Source of the DNA: an uncultured Acetatifactor sp.
GTDB taxonomy: Bacteria > Bacillota > Clostridia > Lachnospirales > Lachnospiraceae
Reading direction: 5' to 3'
Length of the DNA stretch: 40,546 bases
Assembly: GCA_947589075.1 (NCBI GenBank)
Contig: CANQBS010000017.1
Coordinates: 1 to 40,546, forward strand
Shown: positions 17,380 through 25,657 of the stretch, one piece after another
Position numbering within the stretch: the stretch's first letter is position 1
Layout of the letters: every line of letters starts with the position of its first letter
Program-made: the position numbers and the translations under genes
The notes under the pieces: model-generated
Seen by the model: only the letters and a program-made list of their open reading frames with translations
Database searches by the model: none
Told to the model about the DNA's origin: nothing

Positions 17380-17417
17380 AAATCGTATTGAGCGTAGAGG
17401 CGCTTGATACGATTTTT
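17380..17417 (+). terminator. Strong terminator after the WYL gene
   Basis: The arms 17380-17394 and 17401-17415 form a 15-bp stem (two G-T wobbles) around a 6-nt TAGAGG loop, followed by a T-run. It isolates the WYL gene. It also makes an in-frame TTG start at 17388, which lies inside the stem, unlikely for the next gene. Confidence 0.85.
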
Positions 17418-17516
17418 GAATGTATGGGAGTTGAGTACAGACTTTTGGACAACTCTTTGTGTTATACTTTATTCATCGAAGATATTTACCCGTCGTTAAT
17501 CGGAGGTAGCAAAAAA

Positions 17517-17645
17517 GTGTTTAAGAGATTCATATTCTGGTTAAGAAGGAATAAAAAAACAAGGAATTGCAGCGGCTGTTGTGTTACCTGTCGGTACTAT
17601 GATATATGCAGGTGCGACAAGATTGAGAATGAGTTGGCAGGATGA
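17517..17645 (+). CDS. Tiny cysteine-rich protein (42 aa)
   Basis: GTG 17517 lies 10 bp after CGGAGG and gives a 42-aa basic protein. The frame is open back to 17388, but those upstream codons overlap the preceding terminator stem and have no ribosome binding site. Six cysteines (CSGCC, CRYYDICRC) suggest a metal-binding knuckle, preceded by a basic hydrophobic helix (FKRFIFWLRRNKK). Its function is unknown. Confidence 0.45.
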   Translation: MFKRFIFWLRRNKKTRNCSGCCVTCRYYDICRCDKIENELAG

Positions 17646-17662
17646 AAAGAGGTGAATGTGCT

Positions 17663-17788
17663 ATGCTCAAACTGATTTGGTATTTATGTATGTGGCCTTT
17701 TTATCTGTTCGGCTGGATGTTCAAAGGCATATGGAAATGTATATGTTTCCTGTTTGGCGTGTGGATTATAGGGTCAATCATAGATTGA
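17663..17788 (+). CDS. Tiny hydrophobic membrane peptide (41 aa)
   Basis: ATG 17663 lies 8 bp after AGAGGTGA; an in-frame ATG at 17642 is an alternative. The product is almost entirely hydrophobic and aromatic (WYLCMWPFYLFGWMF, then CFLFGVWIIGSII), so one or two membrane segments are expected. It is placed between the Cys-rich peptide and the HIRAN gene. A membrane toxin-like or signalling peptide is possible but not demonstrated. Confidence 0.45.
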   Translation: MLKLIWYLCMWPFYLFGWMFKGIWKCICFLFGVWIIGSIID

Positions 17789-17816
17789 TCTGTGTGAAAG
17801 ATTGGAGAAAGTGCTT

Positions 17817-18188
17817 ATGAAAGAGAAATATGTGACAATCACAGGAATGAATCATTATTACGGGCTTACACCTTTCAAGGTGGGCAAGAAACTTAAATGT
17901 GTGAAGGAACCCGATAATCCTTATGACGATGAGGCAATCAAAGTTGTCATGAAAGAAGTCGGTAAAGTCGGGTATATCGCAATTTCACCATACACAAAGG
18001 CTACAGGCACACTTGGGGCTGGTGGAATCGGTGGATATGTGAAGAAGAAGTTTAAGGTTGAGGTTATGTTTATTACAAGCAGTAAGGTGATTTGCCGAGT
18101 AGTGGATGGACTTAAGAAGAAAGAGTGTATCGCAAATGAGAACAAGGAAATGATTGATAATGAGAGAAATGTCGAAATGACAGAATAA
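17817..18188 (+). CDS. HIRAN-domain protein
   Basis: This 123-aa protein starts at ATG 17817 with GGAGAAAG upstream; TTG 17802 is an alternative. The HIRAN signature is clear: VTITGMNHYYG, then VGKKLKCVKEPDNPYDDEAIKV (residues about 20-42) and VGYIA. HIRAN domains bind 3' DNA ends or damaged DNA and are usually attached to helicases or nucleases; here the domain stands alone with a charged tail. It directly precedes the promoter of the phosphorothioation island and may help sense DNA ends, which is inferred from position. Confidence 0.85.
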   Translation: MKEKYVTITGMNHYYGLTPFKVGKKLKCVKEPDNPYDDEAIKVVMKEVGKVGYIAISPYTKATGTLGAGGIGGYVKKKFKVEVMFITSSKVICRVVDGLKKKECIANENKEMIDNERNVEMTE

Positions 18189-18217
18189 TTGTCAAATGAC
18201 TCAATATATGATATAAT
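18189..18217 (+). promoter_or_regulatory. Promoter of the first phosphorothioation-island operon
   Basis: TTGTCA (18189-18194) and TATAAT (18212-18217) are separated by exactly 17 bp, with an extended -10 TG at 18209-18210. The next gene starts 57 bp downstream of the -10. Confidence 0.8.
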
Positions 18218-18273
18218 ATTATTTTGGGTTATTGTATGCAAATAAGATACTTTGACGACATGAGGTGCTGTTT

Positions 18274-20898
18274 ATGACTATTGATAACGAAGTCTTGTAT
18301 AAAAAATATAATATAGATATCGAATTATACAGAGGTATGCCAATAGACTTCGATGATCTTAGAATACGTACAGCGAATTGTCTGAAAGGAGCAGGTGTTT
18401 TTGATATAGATAGTTTGTTGTCTATGTCGTATGACAAGCTATCAAGTATAAAAAGCTTGGGGATACTTAGTTTAAATGATATTGAGGAATATGTCAAGAA
18501 GCTTGATTCAAAAACAGAAGAGATGATGGAAAGAATGGATATCCTTATGACATCCAGAATTAAGAATCGAAGAGACTTGATTTATTCCGGAGAGTTCACG
18601 GAAGAATTGTATGAAGGAATTAGCGAATACGAACAAAGGACTATAGACGAACTAAAGATTGGATTTGATCTTTTAGATCATGATCTAATTGTTTTGTGTA
18701 GAGAGAATCCGGCATTAGCATATGATATTTCCAGTATGCTGAAGCGTTTTACTATGCAGATAGAAAAATATAAAGAACTGGACAAGTTATATGATTCCGT
18801 AAAAGGAAAAATAAACAATCGTCTTAAGCCTTATTATGAGGTCTATCCTATGCGTGAGTCAATAAGTGAAGTGTTTAAGAACTATTGTGATGATGGTAGT
18901 GTTTTGCTTGAATCACTTTTTGACAAAGCAAAATCATCTGCTATTTCAACAGACGAAAAGATAAAGTTCGTCAAGTGGGCTTCTTATGATTTAAAAGAAG
19001 AACTCACTTCTTTTTTGAATGGATTTTACGAACGTTCTGCGAATGCGGAGAGAGTCCTTCTTCTTAGATCAAGAAAATGCACACTGCAAGAGATAGGGGA
19101 TGAATTAGGGATTACAAGAGAGCGAGTGCGTCAGATTGAGAAGAAGGTAGTTCAACCATTTTGCAGATGGCAGAGAAATAAAAGATTCCTTCCAAGACTG
19201 TCTGCTGAGTTTAATGGAGAAACTATAATTGAGTCAACAGAACTACAGGAGTATTTTGATGAAACAACAGAGGTTTTGTTGTACTTATTACAATGTGCCG
19301 ATGATGAGTTCTTTTCGTATGATCGTGATACGGATACAGTAATAATTGTTGATGATGATATTACTGATTTTGCTAGAGATTATGTGGAGAAAATGCCGGA
19401 TGAATTAGATGTTACGAGCATTGAAGAGTATAAAAATAAAGCGGCAGATGAGCATGATATTCCTATAGATATCTTTGAAAGAGAGATTGATAGGCAATAT
19501 AAAGTTTCAGGTACAATTTATCATAGGAATAAGCTCTCACTTGAGAAGATGTATAATATTGTTATGAAACGGTATTATCCTGACGGAATGAATGTGTATG
19601 ATGATGTGGAAATTGCACGTTTTAGATCTTTGTTGATTAATGAATTTGGTGATGTTTCACTTCCTGAGAAGAATAGGGCGATATCTGCTGCGATAGGAAG
19701 GACTTGTATATTATGTGGAAGAGGAAAGTATAGAGTGAAAGATGATGTTGTAATTCCTCAAAAACTGGTAAAAAAGATTTGGGAATTTATAATGAAAAGT
19801 GATAGAAGACTATTCTTTATGAATGAAATCTTTCTTGAATTTGAAGATGAGCTTCGTGAGGAGGGTATAGATAATAGATTTTTTCTTCAGGGGATTCTCC
19901 GTGAAGAATATGAAAATGATCTTTTCTTTAGAAGAGATTATGTATCTAAGGACAGCGAAAACCTTTCAATGTATAGGGATATTCAGTTGTTCATAAAGAA
20001 ATCAGAGTATCCGGTGACAAAAGAACAGATTAGGGAAGCCTATCCTGGAATCACAGAAATAATGATTAGCATTGCTTTGGCTGACGATGATATAATCAAT
20101 TACTTTGGATCTTATATACATGGTGCTAATCTTAATCTTTATGCTGATGATAAGAAATATATTGATAAGGTTGTAAGTGCAATTGTAAATGATGGTACAC
20201 CACATCATTGTGAAGAAATATTCTCTATAATTCAAAATGGCAATCAGGATATGCTTAATAGATTGGGGATTTTTTATCAATATAGCTTATTCAGTTTGTT
20301 GCAGTATTTGTATAAGGACAGATACGAATTTGCTAGACCATACATAGCAGAAAAGGGAACCAATATAAATAAACCGATAGAACTTTTGCAGGAGTATGTA
20401 TCAGCAAATGAGATATTTGAGATAACAGAATTACAGGGACTAGCAAAAGATTATCATTATTTTGTATATGATATTTTGAAGTTCTTAAATGGATGGAATG
20501 ATACACATTTGCTGATCAACAAGGATGAGATGGCGACAATAGAATATATAGGTATAACACTTGATATTGCAGATGAAGTCGAACAACAAATACTTAAAGA
20601 AATTGATGATAGTGCATTGATTACAAATCTTAAGTGCATATATAACCTGCCTTCTATATGTGTGCCGTGGAATGAATGGTTGATTTATAGCGTGATAAAT
20701 AAGTGGGGAAAGGAACTTGAGGCTAATACAACATCGAATCAATTCAGATTATCGTCACCCGTTGTTTCTAGGATAGGTAGATTCAATCGGGAGGATTATG
20801 GATATTCTGATTCCGGTGAAATGGTTCAGACAATCGACTTGAATGATATTGATGCTGTGGAAGATTACATAATGGAAGATTTTGATATCGAGTGGTGA
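18274..20898 (+). CDS. AlphaCTD-like / sigma-region-4-like DNA-binding protein
   Basis: This 874-aa protein starts at ATG 18274 after GAGGTG. The N-terminus (residues about 15-75: RTANCLKGAGVFDIDSLLSM, then IKSLGILSLNDIEEYV) matches the helix-hairpin-helix fold of the RNA polymerase alpha C-terminal domain. Residues about 262-297 (CTLQEIGDELGITRERVRQI) are a sigma-70 region-4 type HTH. The remaining 570 residues are helical and not recognised. The two transcription-related modules suggest a sequence-specific DNA binder that could regulate the island or act as its DNA-recognition subunit. The helicase gene begins 8 bp after its stop. Similar large proteins occur near restriction loci. Confidence 0.7.
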   Translation: MTIDNEVLYKKYNIDIELYRGMPIDFDDLRIRTANCLKGAGVFDIDSLLSMSYDKLSSIKSLGILSLNDIEEYVKKLDSKTEEMMERMDILMTSRIKNRRDLIYSGEFTEELYEGISEYEQRTIDELKIGFDLLDHDLIVLCRENPALAYDISSMLKRFTMQIEKYKELDKLYDSVKGKINNRLKPYYEVYPMRESISEVFKNYCDDGSVLLESLFDKAKSSAISTDEKIKFVKWASYDLKEELTSFLNGFYERSANAERVLLLRSRKCTLQEIGDELGITRERVRQIEKKVVQPFCRWQRNKRFLPRLSAEFNGETIIESTELQEYFDETTEVLLYLLQCADDEFFSYDRDTDTVIIVDDDITDFARDYVEKMPDELDVTSIEEYKNKAADEHDIPIDIFEREIDRQYKVSGTIYHRNKLSLEKMYNIVMKRYYPDGMNVYDDVEIARFRSLLINEFGDVSLPEKNRAISAAIGRTCILCGRGKYRVKDDVVIPQKLVKKIWEFIMKSDRRLFFMNEIFLEFEDELREEGIDNRFFLQGILREEYENDLFFRRDYVSKDSENLSMYRDIQLFIKKSEYPVTKEQIREAYPGITEIMISIALADDDIINYFGSYIHGANLNLYADDKKYIDKVVSAIVNDGTPHHCEEIFSIIQNGNQDMLNRLGIFYQYSLFSLLQYLYKDRYEFARPYIAEKGTNINKPIELLQEYVSANEIFEITELQGLAKDYHYFVYDILKFLNGWNDTHLLINKDEMATIEYIGITLDIADEVEQQILKEIDDSALITNLKCIYNLPSICVPWNEWLIYSVINKWGKELEANTTSNQFRLSSPVVSRIGRFNREDYGYSDSGEMVQTIDLNDIDAVEDYIMEDFDIEW

Positions 20899-20905
20899 TG
20901 AGTAT

Positions 20906-22951
20906 ATGAATTATAAAGATATGGATATAAAAAGAAGTTATATAAGTTGTGGGGAAGATGGCATTGCTGATGCTTTGATTGTGCCGGCATTGAAATGTAC
21001 TAATCATTATTACAGAAGTGTCGGTTATTTTTCTTCGGGTGTTTTTGATACTATTATGGATGGGATTCCTACATTTGTTAGGAATGGTGGCGATATAAAG
21101 ATGATTGTCAGTCCTAAGTTAAATGATGAGGATATTGAGGCAATCAATCTTGGCTATGAGGAAAAGGAGCGTATTATTGGGAATGCGTTTAGCAGAGAGT
21201 TTCTGGAAGAAGTTGAGAATTTTGATGATTCAAGACTTGCGCTGTTGGCAGAATTGATAGCTAGGGGAGTTTTAGATATAAAAATTGCAGTGACAAATAC
21301 GCTTGGAGATTATCATGATAAGTTGGGAATTCTTGAAGATTTTGAGGGCAATAAAGTTGTGTTTTACGGGTCTGCTAATTCTAGTAAAAACGGATATAGA
21401 GATAATTATGATAAAATCCGTGTTGTGAAAAGCTGGATAGAAGGGCAAAAAGACAGTGTTGATGATGAAGTGGAAGAATTTGATTCGTTGTGGAATGGTA
21501 CGAATCAGTTTGTTGAAGTATATGAGTACAAAGAGTCAGCAAGGAAGCATTTACTTCAGGTTATGGAACGGAGGAGCAATTCACGAAAGCAAGGTAACAC
21601 GGGAATTAAGCTGAGAGACTACCAGGAAGAGGCAATTAAGGCGTGGGCTAATAATGATTTCCATGGATTTTATGTTATGGCTACAGGTACTGGTAAGACA
21701 TGGACTGCGATATATTCTGCCAAAAGGTTACTTGAAGAGCATTCTGCAACCGTAGTGATATGCGCTCCGTATAAACACTTAGTGAAACAATGGGCAGAAG
21801 ACGTAAGAAAAGCATTTCCCGATGCAGTACTTATAATGGTTTCATCAGAGAATCCCTCATGGGATCAGAAGATAAGTCAGGAAATTATTAATAAAAGATA
21901 TAATAAAAATGTTCAGATTATTATTATCTCAACGATTGTATCTTTCAATTTGGACAGATTTACAAATGTTATAAGCAAAGATTCCTCAGATAAACTGTTG
22001 ATTGTTGACGAAGCGCATAGATTTACTAAAAGAAGTGATGGATTAAAAAACAGCTACATATATATGTTAGGATTGAGTGCTACGCCATATAGTGGTCGAA
22101 GTGCAGCTTCCGGAAAGGAACTGATGAAATATTTTGGAGGGCAGGTATTTGATCTTCCAATAGAAACAGCGCTGGATAAGAAGTTTCTTGTTCCATATTA
22201 TTATAAACCGATATTCGTATATGCTACCGATGATGAGGAAGAACGATTCAGGAAACAATCGAGAATTATTGCTTCATATTTTAGAAACGGAAAGTGCATT
22301 GATCCCGAAAGCCTTGCAAAGACATTGAGAAATAGATTAAGGATTATTTCGATGGCACAAGCAAAGATTGATGGTATTGGTGATTTTATTAATCAGATTG
22401 AGGAAAAAGATCATGTGGTAGTTTATTGTGGCGATGGAAGATTATATGATGATACCGGCGAAGAAATAAGACATATCAGACAAGTGAAACGTGTGTTAAA
22501 TGATATGGATTACAAGGCTAGTCAGTTTACTGCACAGGAAAATATGACGGAAAGAATGGAATTGGTTGATGCCTTTAACAAAGGTGAGATCTCTGCTTTG
22601 GCGGCTATTAGATGTTTGGATGAGGGAATTAATATTCCATCAATAAAAAGCGCATTGATTCTTTCGAGTAATGACGATTACCGGGAATTTGTTCAGAGGA
22701 GAGGACGTATTCTTAGGCTTTATGATGATAAGAAAAGTGCCGTTATCTACGATGTTGTTGTTCTACCATCTAATGATATGACAGAGTGGGCGAAGATTGA
22801 ACTTAGGCGTTATAGAGAATACGCTAAATTATCTATAAACTATGATGAGACAATGAATGAGTTAGATAGTCTTTTGATTCAATATGGTTTGTCAGAAGAA
22901 GACGTGGATGTATATGATTATGAAGAAATGGAGGACGAGATTGATGAGTGA
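20906..22951 (+). CDS. PLD-nuclease / DEAD-like helicase, probable phosphorothioation-linked restriction enzyme
   Basis: This 681-aa protein starts at ATG 20906 (after GGTGATGAG); a TTG at 20882 overlaps the previous gene. Residues 1-170 form a phospholipase-D-type nuclease with H137-D-K139 and G-S-A-N-S near 154. An SF2 helicase follows: Walker A ATGTGKT near 260, DEAH near 368, SATP near 390 and motif VI QRRGRILR near 597. A SF2-helicase family clustered with dnd genes is already described as a phosphorothioation-system restriction enzyme, and this protein fits that role. It would act on unmodified DNA when the Dnd mark is absent. The tail is very acidic (DYEEMEDEIDE). Confidence 0.8.
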   Translation: MNYKDMDIKRSYISCGEDGIADALIVPALKCTNHYYRSVGYFSSGVFDTIMDGIPTFVRNGGDIKMIVSPKLNDEDIEAINLGYEEKERIIGNAFSREFLEEVENFDDSRLALLAELIARGVLDIKIAVTNTLGDYHDKLGILEDFEGNKVVFYGSANSSKNGYRDNYDKIRVVKSWIEGQKDSVDDEVEEFDSLWNGTNQFVEVYEYKESARKHLLQVMERRSNSRKQGNTGIKLRDYQEEAIKAWANNDFHGFYVMATGTGKTWTAIYSAKRLLEEHSATVVICAPYKHLVKQWAEDVRKAFPDAVLIMVSSENPSWDQKISQEIINKRYNKNVQIIIISTIVSFNLDRFTNVISKDSSDKLLIVDEAHRFTKRSDGLKNSYIYMLGLSATPYSGRSAASGKELMKYFGGQVFDLPIETALDKKFLVPYYYKPIFVYATDDEEERFRKQSRIIASYFRNGKCIDPESLAKTLRNRLRIISMAQAKIDGIGDFINQIEEKDHVVVYCGDGRLYDDTGEEIRHIRQVKRVLNDMDYKASQFTAQENMTERMELVDAFNKGEISALAAIRCLDEGINIPSIKSALILSSNDDYREFVQRRGRILRLYDDKKSAVIYDVVVLPSNDMTEWAKIELRRYREYAKLSINYDETMNELDSLLIQYGLSEEDVDVYDYEEMEDEIDE

Positions 22952-23111
22952 CGAGCAAATTAAGGAGCATATGATAGAGTTTATCAAAGAAAAAGAAAGA
23001 GATGTAGTCAATGATAAACTTAGAGGATCAAGTGGCGACAATAAATCTAAGTCGGATATAGTTAATTCGATTTTGTCTGAGTTAGATAAGGAGGTGCCTG
23101 ATGAGAATTAG
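22944..23111 (+). CDS. Small linker protein between helicase and ATPase (55 aa)
   Basis: ATG 22944 overlaps the helicase stop by 8 nt, and the stop overlaps the next gene by 11 nt, so it lies in a tightly coupled operon. The product is highly charged and helical (IKEHMIEFIKEKERDVVNDKL), with no cysteine pairs or membrane span. It is probably a small subunit or coupling factor of the helicase-ATPase complex. The family is not recognised. Confidence 0.6.
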   Translation: MSDEQIKEHMIEFIKEKERDVVNDKLRGSSGDNKSKSDIVNSILSELDKEVPDEN

Positions 23112-25071
23112 TAAGATCGAGTTTGAGAATTTCAGAAACTTTAAAGGTCATGGAGAGATTAAATGCTCTACCGATGGGAAAGTAACCATTATTTATGGTA
23201 AAAATGGAGACGGAAAAACTACTCTACACCAACTCTTTCAATGGGTGTTTTATGGTGCTGTTCACTTTAATAAGACGACTTCAGATACTTTATATAACCT
23301 GAGTTTTGAAAGTGAGCAGGCATATAATTCTACCTTTCAAGTGATGGGGCGAATAGATTTTGAGCATATGAATGAGAAATATTCTCTCACCCGAACAATC
23401 ACTTATCGCAAGGAACTAGACTCATCATCTATTATCAACGAAGAGTTGGAACTCAATCATTTGGATTCTGGTGATAATTGGAAGAGAATTGATCGACCAC
23501 AGGAGACTATAGAAAAGCTGCTTCCATCAGGATTGTCAGAATACTTTTTCTTTGACGGAGAGAATATGATAGCGGATCTAAGAGTAAAAGGAAGGGATTC
23601 AGCAAAGAATCTTCGTAAGGCATTGTATTCTATTTTTGATTTAGATATTCTGGAATCAGCTCTTGGTCATATTGGAAATACAGACTTGAAAACTACAGTC
23701 CTTGGTAAGCTTTATTTGAGCAAAGGGACTATTTCAAGCGGAAGTGACATTAACGCAACTAAGACCAATATAGAAAATGCTCAGAACAAGATCGAGGAAT
23801 ATGAGCGTATTATTAGCGATGATGAAGCCGAAAAGAATGCAAAAAAGGAGTTAATCTCCAATATTTCTGAGCAAATTGGTTCAACCAAATCAAAAGAAGA
23901 ATATGAGAAAGAACGAAGGGGATTGATTAAGCAGCGCGATGCATTTCTTTCTAATATTGATTCGGAAATGTCTCAATTTGGCGATATGGTTATAAGCGAT
24001 TTTCCTCAGCTTTTAATATCGAAAGCTGTGGAGGATGCAAAGAAACGCATTCATCTAAAGGTGGAAGACAGCAAACTTCCGCAGGGACTTGATAAAAGAC
24101 TTATTTTTTACCTTACGCACTTATCTACATCAAAATGTATCTGCGGAAGAGATTTGACAGAAGAACATAAGGAGCACATAAAGAGTTTTCTTGATATGAT
24201 GCCTCCAAATAATTATGATAGCATGTATATTAATTTCTCTGCACAGGCTAAGCAATGGGGCAAGAGGTATAGTAGAGATAGAATTGAAAGTTTCATAAAA
24301 CATGTTATAGACAATCAAGAGCAGGCTAACTTGTGTGATGCAAGAATAAGAGATTTGGATGAAGATGAAAAGAATAGCAAAGATATAGAGGATCTTATTG
24401 TTGACAGAAAAAATGCCGAGAACAGAGTTGTTGAACTTGAGAGTGACTTGATTAAAGTAAACGGTGAACTCGATAAATATAAGATGTTCTTGAAAAAAGA
24501 AATGAAGAAGTTTGATAGTCTTACTGAGCAAACTAAGATTAATCAGGTAGCAATGAGAAAGATTGATATCATGAAAGCTGTTCGGGATTATTTTAAAGAA
24601 TGCCTGGATGATGAATCGGAAAAATACAGTAAGCTTCTTCAGGAGAATATTCAGTCTTTGCTTAATATGATGCTTACAAGTAAGAGAACAGTATCAGTCA
24701 GTCCGGAATTTGCTGTAAAGGTTGTTGACAGTTATAAGGATGAGTCCAAGTCGGAAGGTCAATTTGCTGTAGTATCATTTGCATATATTGGTGGAATCTT
24801 AAAACTTGTTTCCGATGTTGAGAATCTTAGTGGTAAGGAATACCCTCTTGTTTTAGATGGACCATTTTCAAAATTGGATGCTGACCAAAGACAGAATGTA
24901 ATTGACTGCATACCAAAGTTTGCACCACAGGTCATTCTCTTCTCTAAGGACAGCCTTCAAGATTATTTTGATGCCGATACTATAGGAAGCGTTTATACGA
25001 TACAGAGCAATGAAGAGAAGAACATTGCCTCAGTAAAGGAGGGATTCACATGGACTTCAGATCAGATGTAG
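23101..25071 (+). CDS. DndD-like SMC/Rad50-type ATPase (second copy type)
   Basis: This 656-aa protein has Walker A GKNGDGKTT near residues 33-41, a YFFFDGEN motif near 149 that is also found in DndD, long coiled coils (about 215-330 and 400-510), a central CIC motif (C346, C348) and Walker B YPLVLDGPFSKLD near 581. The layout parallels the DndD encoded at 28302, but the sequence is diverged and the signature motif is atypical (SEGQFAVVSFAY). It is probably the motor of the restriction or sensing module formed with the helicase upstream and the 177-aa protein downstream, whose start overlaps this gene by 22 nt. Confidence 0.75.
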   Translation: MRISKIEFENFRNFKGHGEIKCSTDGKVTIIYGKNGDGKTTLHQLFQWVFYGAVHFNKTTSDTLYNLSFESEQAYNSTFQVMGRIDFEHMNEKYSLTRTITYRKELDSSSIINEELELNHLDSGDNWKRIDRPQETIEKLLPSGLSEYFFFDGENMIADLRVKGRDSAKNLRKALYSIFDLDILESALGHIGNTDLKTTVLGKLYLSKGTISSGSDINATKTNIENAQNKIEEYERIISDDEAEKNAKKELISNISEQIGSTKSKEEYEKERRGLIKQRDAFLSNIDSEMSQFGDMVISDFPQLLISKAVEDAKKRIHLKVEDSKLPQGLDKRLIFYLTHLSTSKCICGRDLTEEHKEHIKSFLDMMPPNNYDSMYINFSAQAKQWGKRYSRDRIESFIKHVIDNQEQANLCDARIRDLDEDEKNSKDIEDLIVDRKNAENRVVELESDLIKVNGELDKYKMFLKKEMKKFDSLTEQTKINQVAMRKIDIMKAVRDYFKECLDDESEKYSKLLQENIQSLLNMMLTSKRTVSVSPEFAVKVVDSYKDESKSEGQFAVVSFAYIGGILKLVSDVENLSGKEYPLVLDGPFSKLDADQRQNVIDCIPKFAPQVILFSKDSLQDYFDADTIGSVYTIQSNEEKNIASVKEGFTWTSDQM

Positions 25072-25583
25072 TATTAAGGGGAATTGCGTGGGATAAGACT
25101 ATAAAAAGTTTATCAAGTATTTTTTCTTCACGTCCTAAATATAATATTTATTTACTTTCGCTATCTATAGGGATTATGTATGATAAGAGAATTGAAAAAC
25201 TCGATGAATCAGAAGAGAGTGAGACATATAACGTGCCGAGAAATGTTTTGAATACACAAAGTTCAGATGGAAGACTTGATTTTATGTATCAATCGGCTAT
25301 TCTAACATCACAAACTGTTGATTATGATGAAGATACAAGATTAGAGATGGCATTTGGTGATACGACAGAAAGTTCTAAGAAAATTGCTTTTCTAACAGAG
25401 TTTGCTAATTTTGGAGTAACCAAGCTGGCAGAAAAGATTGGAACATCAAATCTTGAGTCGATGGAAAATATAAAAAACTTTCTCGTTAGCACTCTTGAGG
25501 GGAGGAACTTCGATATAGACGCTCTAAATGTGGATGATTTGATGGATGACTGGGAACCAGATTTTTCTGTTAGACCAAACTAA
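25050..25583 (+). CDS. Unknown 177-aa protein coupled to the DndD-like ATPase
   Basis: This gene starts at ATG 25050 inside the end of the ATPase gene, indicating translational coupling. The N-terminal half is helical (KYNIYLLSLSIGIMYDKR near residues 30-47); the C-terminal half is acidic. Its position behind a DndD-like gene matches that of dndE behind dndD, and the N-terminal helix has a loosely similar pattern to DndE, so a DndE-like DNA-binding partner is possible. The similarity is too weak to assert. A promoter-terminator palindrome follows directly. Confidence 0.65.
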   Translation: MDFRSDVVLRGIAWDKTIKSLSSIFSSRPKYNIYLLSLSIGIMYDKRIEKLDESEESETYNVPRNVLNTQSSDGRLDFMYQSAILTSQTVDYDEDTRLEMAFGDTTESSKKIAFLTEFANFGVTKLAEKIGTSNLESMENIKNFLVSTLEGRNFDIDALNVDDLMDDWEPDFSVRPN

Positions 25584-25586
25584 AGA

Positions 25587-25634
25587 TTGACAGATGGATT
25601 AAAATGCGATATACTTAAGTAGTCTACTTAAGTA
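25587..25634 (+). promoter_or_regulatory. dndB promoter overlapped by twin palindromic operators
   Basis: TTGACA (25587-25592) and TATACT (25610-25615) are 17 bp apart, a near-consensus promoter. Two identical 10-bp palindromes, TACTTAAGTA at 25612-25621 and 25625-25634, lie over the -10 and the expected start point near 25622, separated by 3 bp (13 bp centre to centre). This is a typical arrangement for cooperative repressor binding. DndB proteins have been reported to autoregulate dnd operons, so DndB or the large HTH protein are candidates. Confidence 0.75.
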
Positions 25635-25647
25635 TATCGCATTTTTT
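25601..25647. terminator. 45-bp perfect palindrome acting as terminator between the two dnd operons
   Basis: The arms 25601-25622 and 25624-25645 are perfectly complementary over 22 bp with a single central base. An A-run starts the left arm and a T-run ends the right arm, so it could terminate transcription from either direction. For transcripts coming from the upstream operon it forms a strong hairpin. Transcripts starting at the embedded dndB promoter would contain only the right arm. Confidence 0.8.
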
Positions 25648-25657
25648 GGAGGGTATT

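Noticed and set aside
17388..17516. TTG start at 17388 for the Cys-rich protein
   Set aside because: It lies in the stem of a strong terminator and has no ribosome binding site, while GTG 17517 has GGAGG.
24130..24531. Long antisense open frames inside large genes
   Set aside because: They are compositional shadows of genuine + strand genes, without ribosome binding sites or domains.
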